Origin: Pristionchus mayeri
Taxonomy: Eukaryota > Nematoda > Chromadorea > Rhabditida > Neodiplogasteridae
Assembly (NCBI GenBank): GCA_036245805.1
Contig: BTRK01000001.1
Span: 11,284,001 to 11,348,000 of the forward strand
DNA length: 64,000 nucleotides
Direction of reading: 5' to 3'
Each line of letters begins with the position of its first letter. Positions within the stretch are counted from its first letter, which is position 1. This document shows, one piece after another, positions 1-8,550 of the stretch. Both the position numbers and the translations under genes were made by a program. The notes beneath the pieces are model-generated. The model had not been told where the DNA came from and searched no databases. It saw only the letters and a list, made by a program, of their open reading frames with translations.

Positions 1-560
1 AAATTGGTGCAGTTTATATATTGTAAATTGGTATGAACGATGTCAAGTGATGAGACGGGACATCCAAGAGCTACTACACACAAATCTTCAATCCCTCGCT
101 GTATATATCGGTTTCTGCTCCCCTCTCTATTTCTCTGTTACTCTATCTCGATCCCTTTCACACAGCTCCCGCCTGCACACTCATTGCAGACCCTGAGTGT
201 AACATACGAGAAGAATGATGTACGTCCATTCTCTCTGTCCAGCTCGCAAGATGTGTTTAGAGAAGCTTGGCCAGAATTCAAATTTTCATTTTGTCGAGTC
301 TTTTTGGTAGTAAATGACGATCATTTTCTTGCAAATTTCTTTTTGAAATATTCATTCTGTTCACTGAAAGGTTTATCCTATGCAGCGGATAGACGTCTGA
401 GGGAGAAATATTTTGAGGTCGGATGAGAACTTTGACGGCATGCCGCCTTTGATATATAATGCCGTGATAGTTCTCATCCGACGTAATATAGCTTCATGTT
501 TTATCGCACTATTATATTCGCACCTTTAAAGTGCTGACGTTGTTTCAAATTACGTTGCAG
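1..560. other. Intergenic or intronic, CT-rich
   Basis: No gene is supported here. The open frame across 40-426 has no recognisable domain and low-complexity CT-rich composition. A similar CT-rich block with comparable words recurs near 1550-1670, so this is more likely repetitive or promoter-type DNA than coding. The small hairpin at 418-482 is listed separately. Confidence 0.4.
418..482. repeat. Small palindromic repeat (MITE-like hairpin)
   Basis: GTCGGATGAGAAC...GGCAT pairs with ATGCC...GTTCTCATCCGAC across a spacer of about 17 bp. A related hairpin (TGAGAACTATGACGTCATGC and its partner) lies at 11991-12060, so this is a dispersed family rather than a terminator. Confidence 0.6.
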
Positions 561-928
561 AATGAAACGACTACGCCGTTTCGAATCTTCGACATTAGTG
601 GACGACTCTTCGAGGAAGACATTGTAAATGTGCTGCGATATCGAAGCCTCTTTAGAAATTGCAGAGGAAAGGAAAGCATTAAAAGCTTCTTCTGTACTAC
701 TTCATAGTAATTAATTCATTTTTGAAGATCCTGATCAACTAGTAGATAATGAACATATCTGCCTTCATCTATTGTTCGTGGAGTGTGCCGTAATTGCCGA
801 GAGGAAGTACTGAACTGTTTGTAAAACTCAAATCTATATACTGCTTTCAGACCATGCTGCCGAAATACAAATTCGGACCTCTGGATTGCATGGAATATCC
901 TTTACGTCGAAGAAATCGAAGAGTATAG
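561..928 (+). CDS. Last two exons of an unidentified gene (partial)
   Basis: Two exons with good borders and matching phase 0: 561-623 (acceptor ttgcag, donor GTAAAT) and 851-928 (acceptor tttcag, ending in TAG at 926-928). The first reads NETTTPFRIFDISG...FEEDI and the second begins TMLPKYKFGPLDC and ends in a basic tail RRRNRRV. No family is recognised. Upstream exons would lie before or within the first 560 bases and were not found, so this may be the 3' end of a gene entering from the left. It could also be chance. Confidence 0.3.
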
Positions 929-2079
929 AACATGCTCAGAACGAAGAATGGAAAATCCATATGGATCCCAATTTTTAAGATTGAAAGTATTGTTGTCGTA
1001 TACCTAAAAATAAACGGGATTATTGGGTTGGGCGAGATTGGTACGGCTGAATTGGAGAAGTTATATTGGACACTGTTCATTATACACACACTCTCGCCGA
1101 CAAATGAACAGACCGAATTTCAATCTCTTATTTATCACGGATCTCTTGTAAAAATCAGGAAACCGGGACCATTTTGCGACAGTTTGAGAAAAAGTTTCTC
1201 CGATTTTGTTGAGGCCGTAATAAGCATTGCGATGGCGAGGAGGTATCTGAACTAGCATATTGGACCGAATTATGACCTACATCTTTGGAAGGCTGTAAAC
1301 ATCAACAGATCGAGGAGGATTGTACTCCGTGGCTCGATGGGGCACCGTCCGTCCCATCTGTAACTTTTTTTCAGATCGATCGAGGCCTCACGATCCTTTT
1401 ACAACGTTTGAAGCTGATCTATCCCCAGAATCCCTTGCTCCCGCTCTACGAAATGGGTAAAAAATTTTTTTTTACCCATTTCTACGAAATGGGTAAAAAT
1501 AACATGAATGGTTTCAATGCTGGGCCAAGTGTGAGATTCAATCACTGTTCCCCTTCTTTCCCTACACACTCTCAATTCGAGCTCGCTCTTTTCTCCATGA
1601 GTGTAACGTGTGATGGAAGGGAAGAAGAGAGACATGTGCGTCCACTCAGACTAGCTTGCCCGATTCGCCTAGAATTGTGCATGCTTCCCAAATTCTTACA
1701 CTCCCCTTACCTATTCGTGCCAAATAATTCTCATATGTTTAGATTGAAATGACTACATCGTTTCCTTTAGTTAATCTACTACGAATTCGGCGGATGTCAA
1801 GGGTTAGTTTTGATAAGTATTTGTACAGTTGCATCCTCCTCATTGCAACCGGGGATTTTCTGGTATAATGAAAAGTCGTCATTGAATTGCAAATACTTCA
1901 AGAATACGACTATTATCTGAGCAATGATCTCGCTCTCTTCATATCACACACTCTCTCGCTCACTCTATCGACGAGAGAGCATGTAGTTTGGAGAGAGTCT
2001 CATTTTCTTGCTTCTTCTGTCTGTGCAATCACAAGTCAATTTAATGTGCTTGAATTGAAAACTATGTGCATCTCCTCAG
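929..2079. other. Gap without a convincing gene
   Basis: An open frame at 932-1255 has no recognised domain and no clear splice context. A short inverted repeat around ACGAAATGGGTAAA sits at 1448-1498. Near 1930-2000 there is CTCTC/GAGAG-rich DNA of promoter type just upstream of the first PLA2-like gene. Confidence 0.4.
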
Positions 2080-3041
2080 GAGGAAATGGGGCGTGTCGGT
2101 GCTGGTCGAAAGAACTGGACGAAGACTGGTACAACAAATCAGCATATTGTACTTTTTGGTTTGTTTCTTTTGTTTTTTTGGTATGTTATGTACTCGTATC
2201 AACCATTGGTGTGATAAACAGAGGGATAGACTAAGAACGCCTCGCATCATGAAGAAAGTCATGTTCCAATTAAAGTACTGGAAACGATACCAGCGTCTTT
2301 AAATTGTATGCACGCTCTCGTATCCTGTCAAATAATTGATATGGAATCGTAATAAATGGCTATATTATTATTTTAATTCCTCTAACTGGGAGATGTGACC
2401 CTGACTGAAATCGCATTTTTTGCAATCATTATGGTCGCTATTCACAGGTAATGACATCGTGTCCGCACGTCGCAGCTGATATCAATCAGTGTTGTGTCGT
2501 ACATGATGAATGCTACGAAAGACAACAGGGGCGGGCTTTGTGTGATGCTCAATTCGACCAGTGCAACAAGGTAAGCGATATCAATTCCTGGCACATCTCT
2601 GGCTAAGCACAACCTTGGCCAGTGCCAATTCGCGTCAGAGTCAGATAAACATTGGCACCCCAAACTGATTCATATCTAACTAAAAGTGCGCTTTTTTAAC
2701 CAATATCATTAAAAACTTATATTTAGACAAAAAGTTATTGATAATATTCATGTTGGAGGACGTCCGGGCAGAACCTCCTAGAGGGCGCATCTGAACTGTT
2801 GAAATTACTCGGATTTTTCGCCTACGACAGCCCTGCTAACTCGGAGACAGCTGAGCCCAGCCCAGTGAAAACATAGGTACTCGTTTCATCATCATCGTAT
2901 GATGAGAAAACTTATCCGAATGTCGTATTCTAGATTTTGTGCCGTTGCTGCGTCGACACGAGTTTGGAGTATTCTTTGACTACATGTACCTTTCCTGTCC
3001 CACCATCAACCGATCGTTATCATCGTGTTGTGATCAACTGA
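2080..3041 (+). CDS. Phospholipase A2-like protein, copy 1 (catalytic motif intact)
   Basis: Secreted-PLA2 fold proteins hydrolyse the sn-2 ester of phospholipids with a His-Asp pair in the motif CCxxHDxC. Three phase-0 exons fit: 2080-2148 (tentative), 2448-2570 and 2934-3041 (TGA at 3039-3041). The middle exon contains CCVVHDECYERQ followed by CDAQFDQCNK, the classic active-site helix and the second cysteine-rich helix. The last exon begins ILCRCCVDTSLEY, continuing the Cys pattern. It keeps the HD dyad that the three downstream relatives lack. A signal-peptide exon was not located, so the 5' end is incomplete. The first exon (containing GAGRKNW) is the least certain; it was chosen because its phase joins the core and because copy 4 has a comparable GRK. 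Confidence 0.65.
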
Positions 3042-3304
3042 CGATGTGTCCTCACCTTGGAAGGAATAAGATAGGTGAGGGACGGAAAGGTGTAATAGGT
3101 TATTCCCCTCCATATGTAGGGAAAGAAGAATATTATTTAATGACTTTTCATTGCCTCAACTAACGGCAAAAAAAAATGATTGGAGTGCTTGATTGATGAT
3201 TGGAGTAGGGATTGAAGGGAGTGCGATATCCTTAAACTCAAGAACTGACGTCAATTGATTTGCCAACATGGCATTGAGTTTGCGCAAGTAGGGCGACGTC
3301 TTGC

Positions 3305-3620
3305 TTGTCTGATGTCCGATCGAAGGAGGGAAATGGGTTCACCAATGGAAATTGCGATCGTGCGCTCGAACGAACCAGGCAGTACCTATCCCTCGGTGAG
3401 GAGATTTCTGTGAGGCGAATAATTGATTGTCATCCTTGTCATTTCAGACTACCTCCTAGAGAACTCTCTGAAGAAGGACCGGCAGAGACCCGATGCATTT
3501 GCCGATCCAAGCCTGCTATATGGCTTGTTGTTGATTATCTCGATATCTTGGGGCATTTGTCTACTGCTGGTCACTTGCATGCACTGCCGAATTCGAGCTG
3601 AAAATCAAAGTAAAAAATAA
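3305..3620 (+). CDS. Possible small single-pass membrane protein (partial)
   Basis: Two exons, up to 3395 and 3448-3620, join in frame (donor GTGAGG, acceptor atttcag) and end in TAA. The second holds one strongly hydrophobic segment of about 20 residues (around SLLYGLLLIISISWGICLLL) followed by CMHCRIR and a basic, Lys-ended tail, so a type I/III single-span protein with a short cytoplasmic tail is likely. The start is not resolved. The layout resembles small channel-accessory subunits, but no diagnostic motif supports naming one. Confidence 0.3.
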
Positions 3621-4077
3621 GAAAAAAATAAAATAAAAAAATGTTATCGGACTTGCATACTTCAGCAAATCTTTGAGATATCAGATGTGTGCGAAGTGCG
3701 CTGAATGTCAGAATGAGTGAAAGTTAGTCGGAGGGAACTGAAAAAAAACTATTTACAGATTCTATTTAGCAGATTCAAAAAGTTAAAAATAATTTCGACG
3801 ACGAGAAGGGGACGTTGTGATACAGATATTACATAATGAATGCGAAATATTGCATAATAATGACGACATATTTGTGTTGTTGTCAAGTCCATGTAGGATC
3901 GAATCACGCCTTCCCTGCCGCTTCTGAAGCTAAATTTGCATAACAGTCAAATGATTGCATCATATAAATTTAAGTGCATCATCACTAAGCAATACGACAT
4001 AGTTAACATCAATAATTTGAAGGGCAGCGTCAAATTTTTAGTAATTATATTTTTTATCGACACCTTTTGCATTCAAA
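3621..4077. other. Intergenic, AT-rich, no gene seen
   Basis: A-rich stretch after 3620 and AT-rich sequence to 4077, before the conserved upstream block of copy 2. No exon with acceptable borders was found. Confidence 0.45.
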
Positions 4078-4328
4078 GTTATGCTGAGTCATCATTATTC
4101 TTTAATTTTCAATTTTGCACGTATCTCTCTCTAATTTGTCATGTCGACCAGTTATTGCCCATTGTCCTCTCCCTCTCCTCTCCTCTCCATTCATTCGATC
4201 GTTCGTCGCTCATCGCGAGTGGCCACTCGCTCCTCTCTCCCTCTCCCGCCCAGGTTCGTACCCCCAACCCAGACGGTACCTGACCCCGTAATCCTTCAGG
4301 TACCGTATTTGCCACTCAACTGCCCAAC
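4078..4328 (+). promoter_or_regulatory. Conserved upstream block of PLA2-like copy 2
   Basis: This block of about 250 bp recurs upstream of copies 3 and 4. Shared pieces in order are ATGCTGAGTCATCA (TGAGTCA at 4085-4091, an AP-1-type site), CAGTTATTGCCCATTGTCC, a CT-rich tract, the perfect 16-bp palindrome GCGAGTGGCCACTCGC at 4215-4230, and CCAGGTT...CAGGTACCGTATT just before the ATG. The conservation of separate short words suggests regulatory function or recent duplication. Expression was not tested. Confidence 0.5.
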
Positions 4329-4460
4329 ATGGTGTCGCCGCTCCTTATTGGAGGTGCAATCCTCACGGGCGTCCTTACCTTCGCAGGGATGGTTTCGCTA
4401 ATTTGGTGAGTATTGGCCCTTGGCAACGCACCAATAACGTCGTTCCGTCTCCATCACTTC

Positions 4461-4475
4461 TTGGCACTTTGCCAA
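4461..4475. promoter_or_regulatory. NFI-consensus palindrome in intron 1 of copy 2
   Basis: TTGGCACTTTGCCAA is an exact match to the nuclear factor I dimer consensus TTGGC-N5-GCCAA. A further exact match (TTGGCGCGTTGCCAA) lies in the same intron at 4991-5005. Confidence 0.5.
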
Positions 4476-5530
4476 TATCGATTTACCGTATTCATCACAT
4501 CTCAGCTCTTTGCAAGACTGATTTACTGTATCCATCCCCCCATCCCTTCTTGGCACTGTTATATCCCTATCCAGCACCTTCCCACATTAGCACCCTGTGA
4601 GTGACCTAGCTAAGCTCCGCCCACTCTGGAGGAGAGCCGAGGCATGGCCGAGGCTCATTCACTCAGTTTCAGAGTCAGAGAGAGATGGGAGATGAGAGAT
4701 AGGTGGCTTAGGCCTCGTTAGAAGTAGGAGCTGTAGGGAGTTTTATTCACTTGTATTATATCTATTCCTTGTCTGATAATAACTCATATTTAATATATTC
4801 TTGTGCTACTTCTACACTACATCGCACCCACACCAAGTAGGATTATAAACCTAGCCGACTTCAGACTTCCTTAGGCAAATCCCCCTAGTACTATAAGTCC
4901 CTTAGTACTTGGATTGGGTTTGAGTAGGATGGGCTAATACTGGTTTATAACGGCACCATTACAAAACAGAATTACCGTACACGTTATTTCTTGGCGCGTT
5001 GCCAAGACCGAGTTACCGTACCCGTCCCTTCTTGTTACCGTATGTTTCAGGACAACGACCTACAATCCTGAAAACGACGCGAGAGGAGAGAATCCATCCT
5101 GGTCTCATCCCCTCTGAATCCGTTCTGGTTCGTAATTCGAGTCGACATATCTTTGTCTACATGAAATTCGCAATTAGTCGTTGCGGCTCTCTGCAAGAGT
5201 TTGAGTCTATTCCTAATTTAATCCATCCTGGTGGACGTGCAACTCAATGGGTCGCTCGATTGGTCTCTACTACCAGACAGCTTACACATCGTGCGACAAT
5301 CGCGTACTCGAAATCAACAGATGCTGTAAGTAGGTTGATACCCCGTGTCCTGGGCTACGGTACATCATGATACGGTTGTTCGGGATAAGGTACCACTGGT
5401 TACGGTATTTCATTCAGGGTACAGCATGTGTGCTACAACTTCAAGGAGGACAGTAAAAGCATGTGTGATGATCAACTGGAGAAGTGCTTGTTCCACGACA
5501 CATTTTGTAGGTTACCGTAATCATTTCTTC

Positions 5531-5545
5531 TTGGCACTTTGCCAA
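5531..5545. promoter_or_regulatory. NFI-consensus palindrome in intron 3 of copy 2
   Basis: TTGGCACTTTGCCAA inside the short intron 5507-5599, followed by a pyrimidine/purine context and TACCGTA as in the other introns of the cluster. Confidence 0.5.
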
Positions 5546-5703
5546 CGCCGAGCTACCGTATCCCAGCTTCATAAAAATTACAAAAAAAAATAATTTCAGG
5601 GGGATGCGAAAAGCTGATTTTCGTTGCGTCTCATCGTGACCGCGGAAGCAGAGCTTACATGGGCTTCAAAGAGAACGGCATCAAGCCCGATTCTTCATCC
5701 TGA

Positions 5704-5944
5704 TCCCTGATCCCTGAGTATGGCACAGATGCAGTAACGGATAACCCGGTGTTTTCCTGTTGTGATGCGAGATAAATGTGCATTAATTATCTCGATACTG
5801 TGATATATTCTTGATGCTGAGTCATTACATGTTTATTCTATTGAGTTTCTCGGTTCTCTCTTGCATGTGATATATGTGTCCGGCGCATTGAAACAACATT
5901 AACATTGCCTGATCTTTAAAGCAAATATGAGAAATCTAGAAATT
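5704..5944. other. 3' flank of copy 2
   Basis: Contains ATAAATGTGCATTAATTAT (about 5770), which recurs 3' of copy 3 as AATAAATGTGCATTAATTAT (about 7980) and probably carries the polyadenylation signal. A TGAGTCA lies at 5818-5824. No gene seen. Confidence 0.45.
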
Positions 5945-6116
5945 ACCCGTGGTACCGTAAACTGTGTTACCGTAACCCGTGGTACCGTAACCCGTGGTAC
6001 CGTAACCCGTGGTACCGTAACCTGTGTTACCGTAACCCGTGATACCGTAACCAGTGGTACCGAAACCCGTGGTACCGTAGCTCGTGGTACCGTAGCCCGT
6101 GATACCGTAACCCGTA
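5945..6116. repeat. 15-bp minisatellite, unit ACCCGTGGTACCGTA
   Basis: About 11.5 units of a 15-bp repeat with point variants (GTGTTACCGTA, GTGATACCGTA). Because 15 is a multiple of three and the unit lacks stops, long open frames appear on both strands; they are repeat artefacts. The core TACCGTA heptamer is the one found in introns of the neighbouring PLA2-like genes and of the gene at 58 kb. Confidence 0.9.
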
Positions 6117-6130
6117 CCACAGTCATAACC

Positions 6131-6700
6131 TACGTGTAGTGTACAGTACATGCTAATCGCCTTGCCCATATGCGGCCGCGGCGGGCCGCCGCGGATCGAT
6201 TTTGCTGGAAAATGAGTAAAGTTCATGCAATGAATTGTTCATTTTTGAATTCTTCATGCGATTTCGCATCGGAATCACTATTTCATATTAGAACATTTTT
6301 TGAGGGAGGTCAATTCAAAGTAATCAGGGCTACCGTACTCCCGAACATATTCCCACCGTTTTTGTGTCTAGAATTTTTCGGGTCAGTTTTCGAACGCGAT
6401 CCAAGTTTGCAAACTATTCAATACCCTAAAGAAAGTCATAAAAAACCCAAAATGGAGGGATAATTTTCGGGAGTACTGTAGCCTTGGTCACTCCGAATCG
6501 AACCCCCTCAAAAACTTGCCTTTGATAAAATTAATATATTATAATGATTCCGATGCGAAATCGCATGAGGAATTCAAAAATAAACAATTCATTGCATGAA
6601 CTTTACTCATTTTCCCGCAAAATCGATCCGCGGACATCCGCGGTCCGCGGCCGCATATGGGCAAGGCGATTAGCATGTAATGTATACACCACTAACGTGT
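6131..6700. repeat. Foldback (hairpin) element, about 570 bp
   Basis: The left arm from 6131 (GTACATGCTAATCGCCTTGC, then ATATGCGGCCGCGG) pairs with the right arm ending near 6700 (CCGCGGCCGCATATGG, GCAAGGCGATTAGCATGTAA). Pairing continues inward through AATTCATTGCATGAAC and CGATGCGAAATCGCATG to a centre near 6410. It is a long imperfect hairpin typical of nonautonomous DNA transposons. It carries no gene; the open frames are artefacts. Confidence 0.8.
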
Positions 6701-6780
6701 TGCTCTCCTTAGATGCTACCGATGAACTGCCGATTCATCACTAATATATTGTTTAGTTTCTCACGTTTCTCTAATTTGCT

Positions 6781-7049
6781 TATGCTGAGTCATCACTATT
6801 CATTATTTTGAATTCTGCACGTATCACTCTCTACTTTGTCACGTCGACCAGTTATTGCCCATTGTCCTCTCTCCTCCTCCCCTCTCCCCTCTCCTCTCCT
6901 CTCTTCTCCATTCATTCGATCGTCCGTCGCTCATCGCGAGTGGCCACTCGCTCCTCTCTCCCTCTCCCACCCAGGTTCGCACCCCTGACTCAGACCGTAC
7001 CCGACCCCGCACTCCTTCAGGTACCGTATTCGCCACACAACTGCCCAAC
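6781..7049 (+). promoter_or_regulatory. Conserved upstream block of PLA2-like copy 3
   Basis: Same order of elements as upstream of copy 2: ATGCTGAGTCATCA (TGAGTCA at 6786-6792), CAGTTATTGCCCATTGTCC, a longer CT-rich tract, the perfect palindrome GCGAGTGGCCACTCGC at 6936-6951 and CAGGTACCGTATTCGCC before the ATG. Confidence 0.5.
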
Positions 7050-7925
7050 ATGGTCCCGGCGGTCTTGGTTATGACACCTTTAGCTCTCCCGGCAGTGGTT
7101 ACGACTTCATGGCTTGTTTCGTTCATTGGGTGAGTATTAGACGACAGATTTAAAAGATAAAAGATCATTTCACTCGGAAATGTTAGCTTCTTGGCACTTT
7201 GCCAAGACCATTGGAAGCCAGCTGAGAGAGAGTTTTTCAAGAAGCAACAAATTCAAAAATTTTCCTTGGCAAAGTGCCAAGACCGAGTTACCGTACTCGT
7301 CACTTCTTGGCACTTTGCCAAAATCGAGTTACCCTACCCGTCAATTCTGGGCACTTTGCCAACAATTACCGTATATATTTCAGGACACCGTACTCTCAAC
7401 CATCCGGCAACGACACGTCTGTGTCTAATCCGCCCTGGTGGACGTGCAGCTCGTTGGGTCGCTCGATTGGTCTCGATTATCACGCAGCTCACAACACATG
7501 CGACAATCGTGTACTCGAAATCAACAGATGCTGCAAGTAAGTCGTAGGAGTGTACCATGGCTACGGTACGGTAACACGAAACATGGTACCCCGGATACTG
7601 TGCCTCGAGGTACGGTACCGCGTGTTACGTAATGACATTCAGGCTACAGCATGCGTGCTACCTCGTAAAGGAAGAAAACAAATATGCTTGTGATGATTTT
7701 TTCGAGACGTGCATGCTCCAGGATTCATTTTGTAGGTTACCTGCGATTATTTTTTTGCGCTTTGCCAACCCCGTGTTACCGTATACTATCCTCCCAATGA
7801 CAAGAACAATAATGATTTCAGGGGGATGCAAGAAGATGATGAGGGGATTTGTTAATGCCCATCGTAAGCTCGGAAGCCACGCGTACATCTTCACCAGAGC
7901 AAACAAAACTACTACCTCATCCTGA
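7050..7925 (+). CDS. Phospholipase A2-like protein, copy 3 (catalytic Asp missing)
   Basis: Four exons with consistent phases: 7050-7129, 7384-7536, 7643-7731 and 7822-7925 (TGA). Exon 1 encodes MVPAVLVMTPLALPAV, a hydrophobic signal peptide, so the product is probably secreted. The mature part reads WWTCSSLGRSIGLDYH, then CDNRVLE-INRCC, LQHACY, CDDFFETC, and finally GCKKMMRGF-NAHRKLG-AYIF. The eight or so cysteines match the PLA2-like disulphide pattern, but CCxxHDxCY has become CCKLQHACY, so the Asp partner is gone and the protein is probably a non-enzymatic PLA2 homologue such as a binding protein. It is the cleanest of copies 2-4. Introns 1 and 2 carry NFI-type palindromes and TACCGTA/TACGGTA words. 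Confidence 0.7.
7191..7362. promoter_or_regulatory. Cluster of NFI-consensus palindromes in intron 1 of copy 3
   Basis: Three exact TTGGC-N5-GCCAA sites at 7191-7205, 7266-7280 and 7307-7321, plus a one-mismatch site (TGGGCACTTTGCCAA) at 7348-7362, all within about 170 bp. The repeated context GACCGAGTTACCGTA between them shows that the sites are part of a small intronic repeat. Confidence 0.55.
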
Positions 7926-8252
7926 TCCCTGACTCCCGATCACCTGCACAGATAAAGCAACGGACTGTTTCGATGCCAAATAAATGTGCATTAATTATCA
8001 CAATACTGTGAGCTACAGTGATTACGCAGTACATTGCAATACAGTGTCCAGCGACCCAGTATAGCTTTTGACTTCTCAGGAAGAGCGTTAAAGTAGTTCT
8101 GATAAAATAACAATAACAACAACATTTGAAAAAAAAGATAATGATTATGATTATGCAGCACATTGCGGTACAGCTTTTGCCCCAGAGAAGATCGTATTTC
8201 TGACAAAAATGATAAATGGAAGGCTTTCTTAGTCATCCACTCACTAGAGATA
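7926..8252. other. Intergenic between copies 3 and 4
   Basis: Holds AATAAATGTGCATTAATTAT near 7978, a likely polyadenylation signal conserved with copy 2, then AT-rich DNA without a supported exon. Confidence 0.45.
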
Positions 8253-8550
8253 ACTTTATGCTGAGTCATCACTAGAATCTTTTATCGAGTTCCTCACGTT
8301 TTGCAAATTTGCTTACACTGATTCATCACTATTCCGAAAGTTTGAATTCTGCACGTATCTATCGAATTTGATCACATCGATCTGTTATTGCCCATTGTCC
8401 CCTCTCCTCTCCATTCATTCTCTCGCTCTTCTCTCCTCCCGAGTGGTCACTCGCTTCTCTCTCACTCCCAGGTTGGCACCTTGGCACCGTTGGCACCCGA
8501 GCCCGCTGGTACCATCTCCGTTCAGGTACCGTATTCGCGGCCCTACCACT
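8253..8550 (+). promoter_or_regulatory. Conserved upstream block of PLA2-like copy 4
   Basis: ATGCTGAGTCATCA (TGAGTCA at 8262-8268), TTATTGCCCATTGTCC, CT-rich tract, CGAGTGGTCACTCG (one base off the palindrome in copies 2 and 3, about 8440-8453) and CAGGTACCGTATTCGC before the ATG. Confidence 0.45.

Larger units (their letters stand above)
4329..5703 (+). pseudogene. Phospholipase A2-like protein, copy 2 (probably disrupted in exon 2)
   Basis: Exon 1 (4329-4405) starts MVSPLLIGGAILTG, a hydrophobic signal peptide, and ends in phase 2. Exon 2 (5051-5329) ends in CNSMGRSIGLYY...CDNRVLEINRCC. Exon 3 (5418-5506) gives VQHVCY...CDDQLEKC, and exon 4 (5600-5703) gives GCEKLIF...SHRDRGSRAYMGF and TGA. 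Where an active enzyme has CCxxHDxCY, this copy reads CCKVQHVCY: the His is shifted and the Asp is missing, so no PLA2 catalysis is expected. Exon 2 carries a 129-bp direct duplication/insertion between two copies of AATCCATCCTGGT (5091-5103, 5220-5232), which puts a TGA at 5115-5117 in the frame entering from exon 1. Unless an unseen intron removes it, the gene is broken. Confidence 0.55.

Noticed and set aside
932..1258. 107-residue ORF and its antisense partner
   Set aside because: No domain, no splice context, ordinary composition; length is within chance for AT-balanced DNA.
4141..4604. Several overlapping open frames rich in Ser/Pro/Leu
   Set aside because: They lie in the CT-rich conserved upstream block and intron 1 of a PLA2-like gene; similar frames recur upstream of copy 3 for the same composition reason.
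5899..6226. Open frames on both strands reading TVTRGTVTRG and YGTTGYG repeats
   Set aside because: Produced by the 15-bp minisatellite without stop codons, not by a gene.
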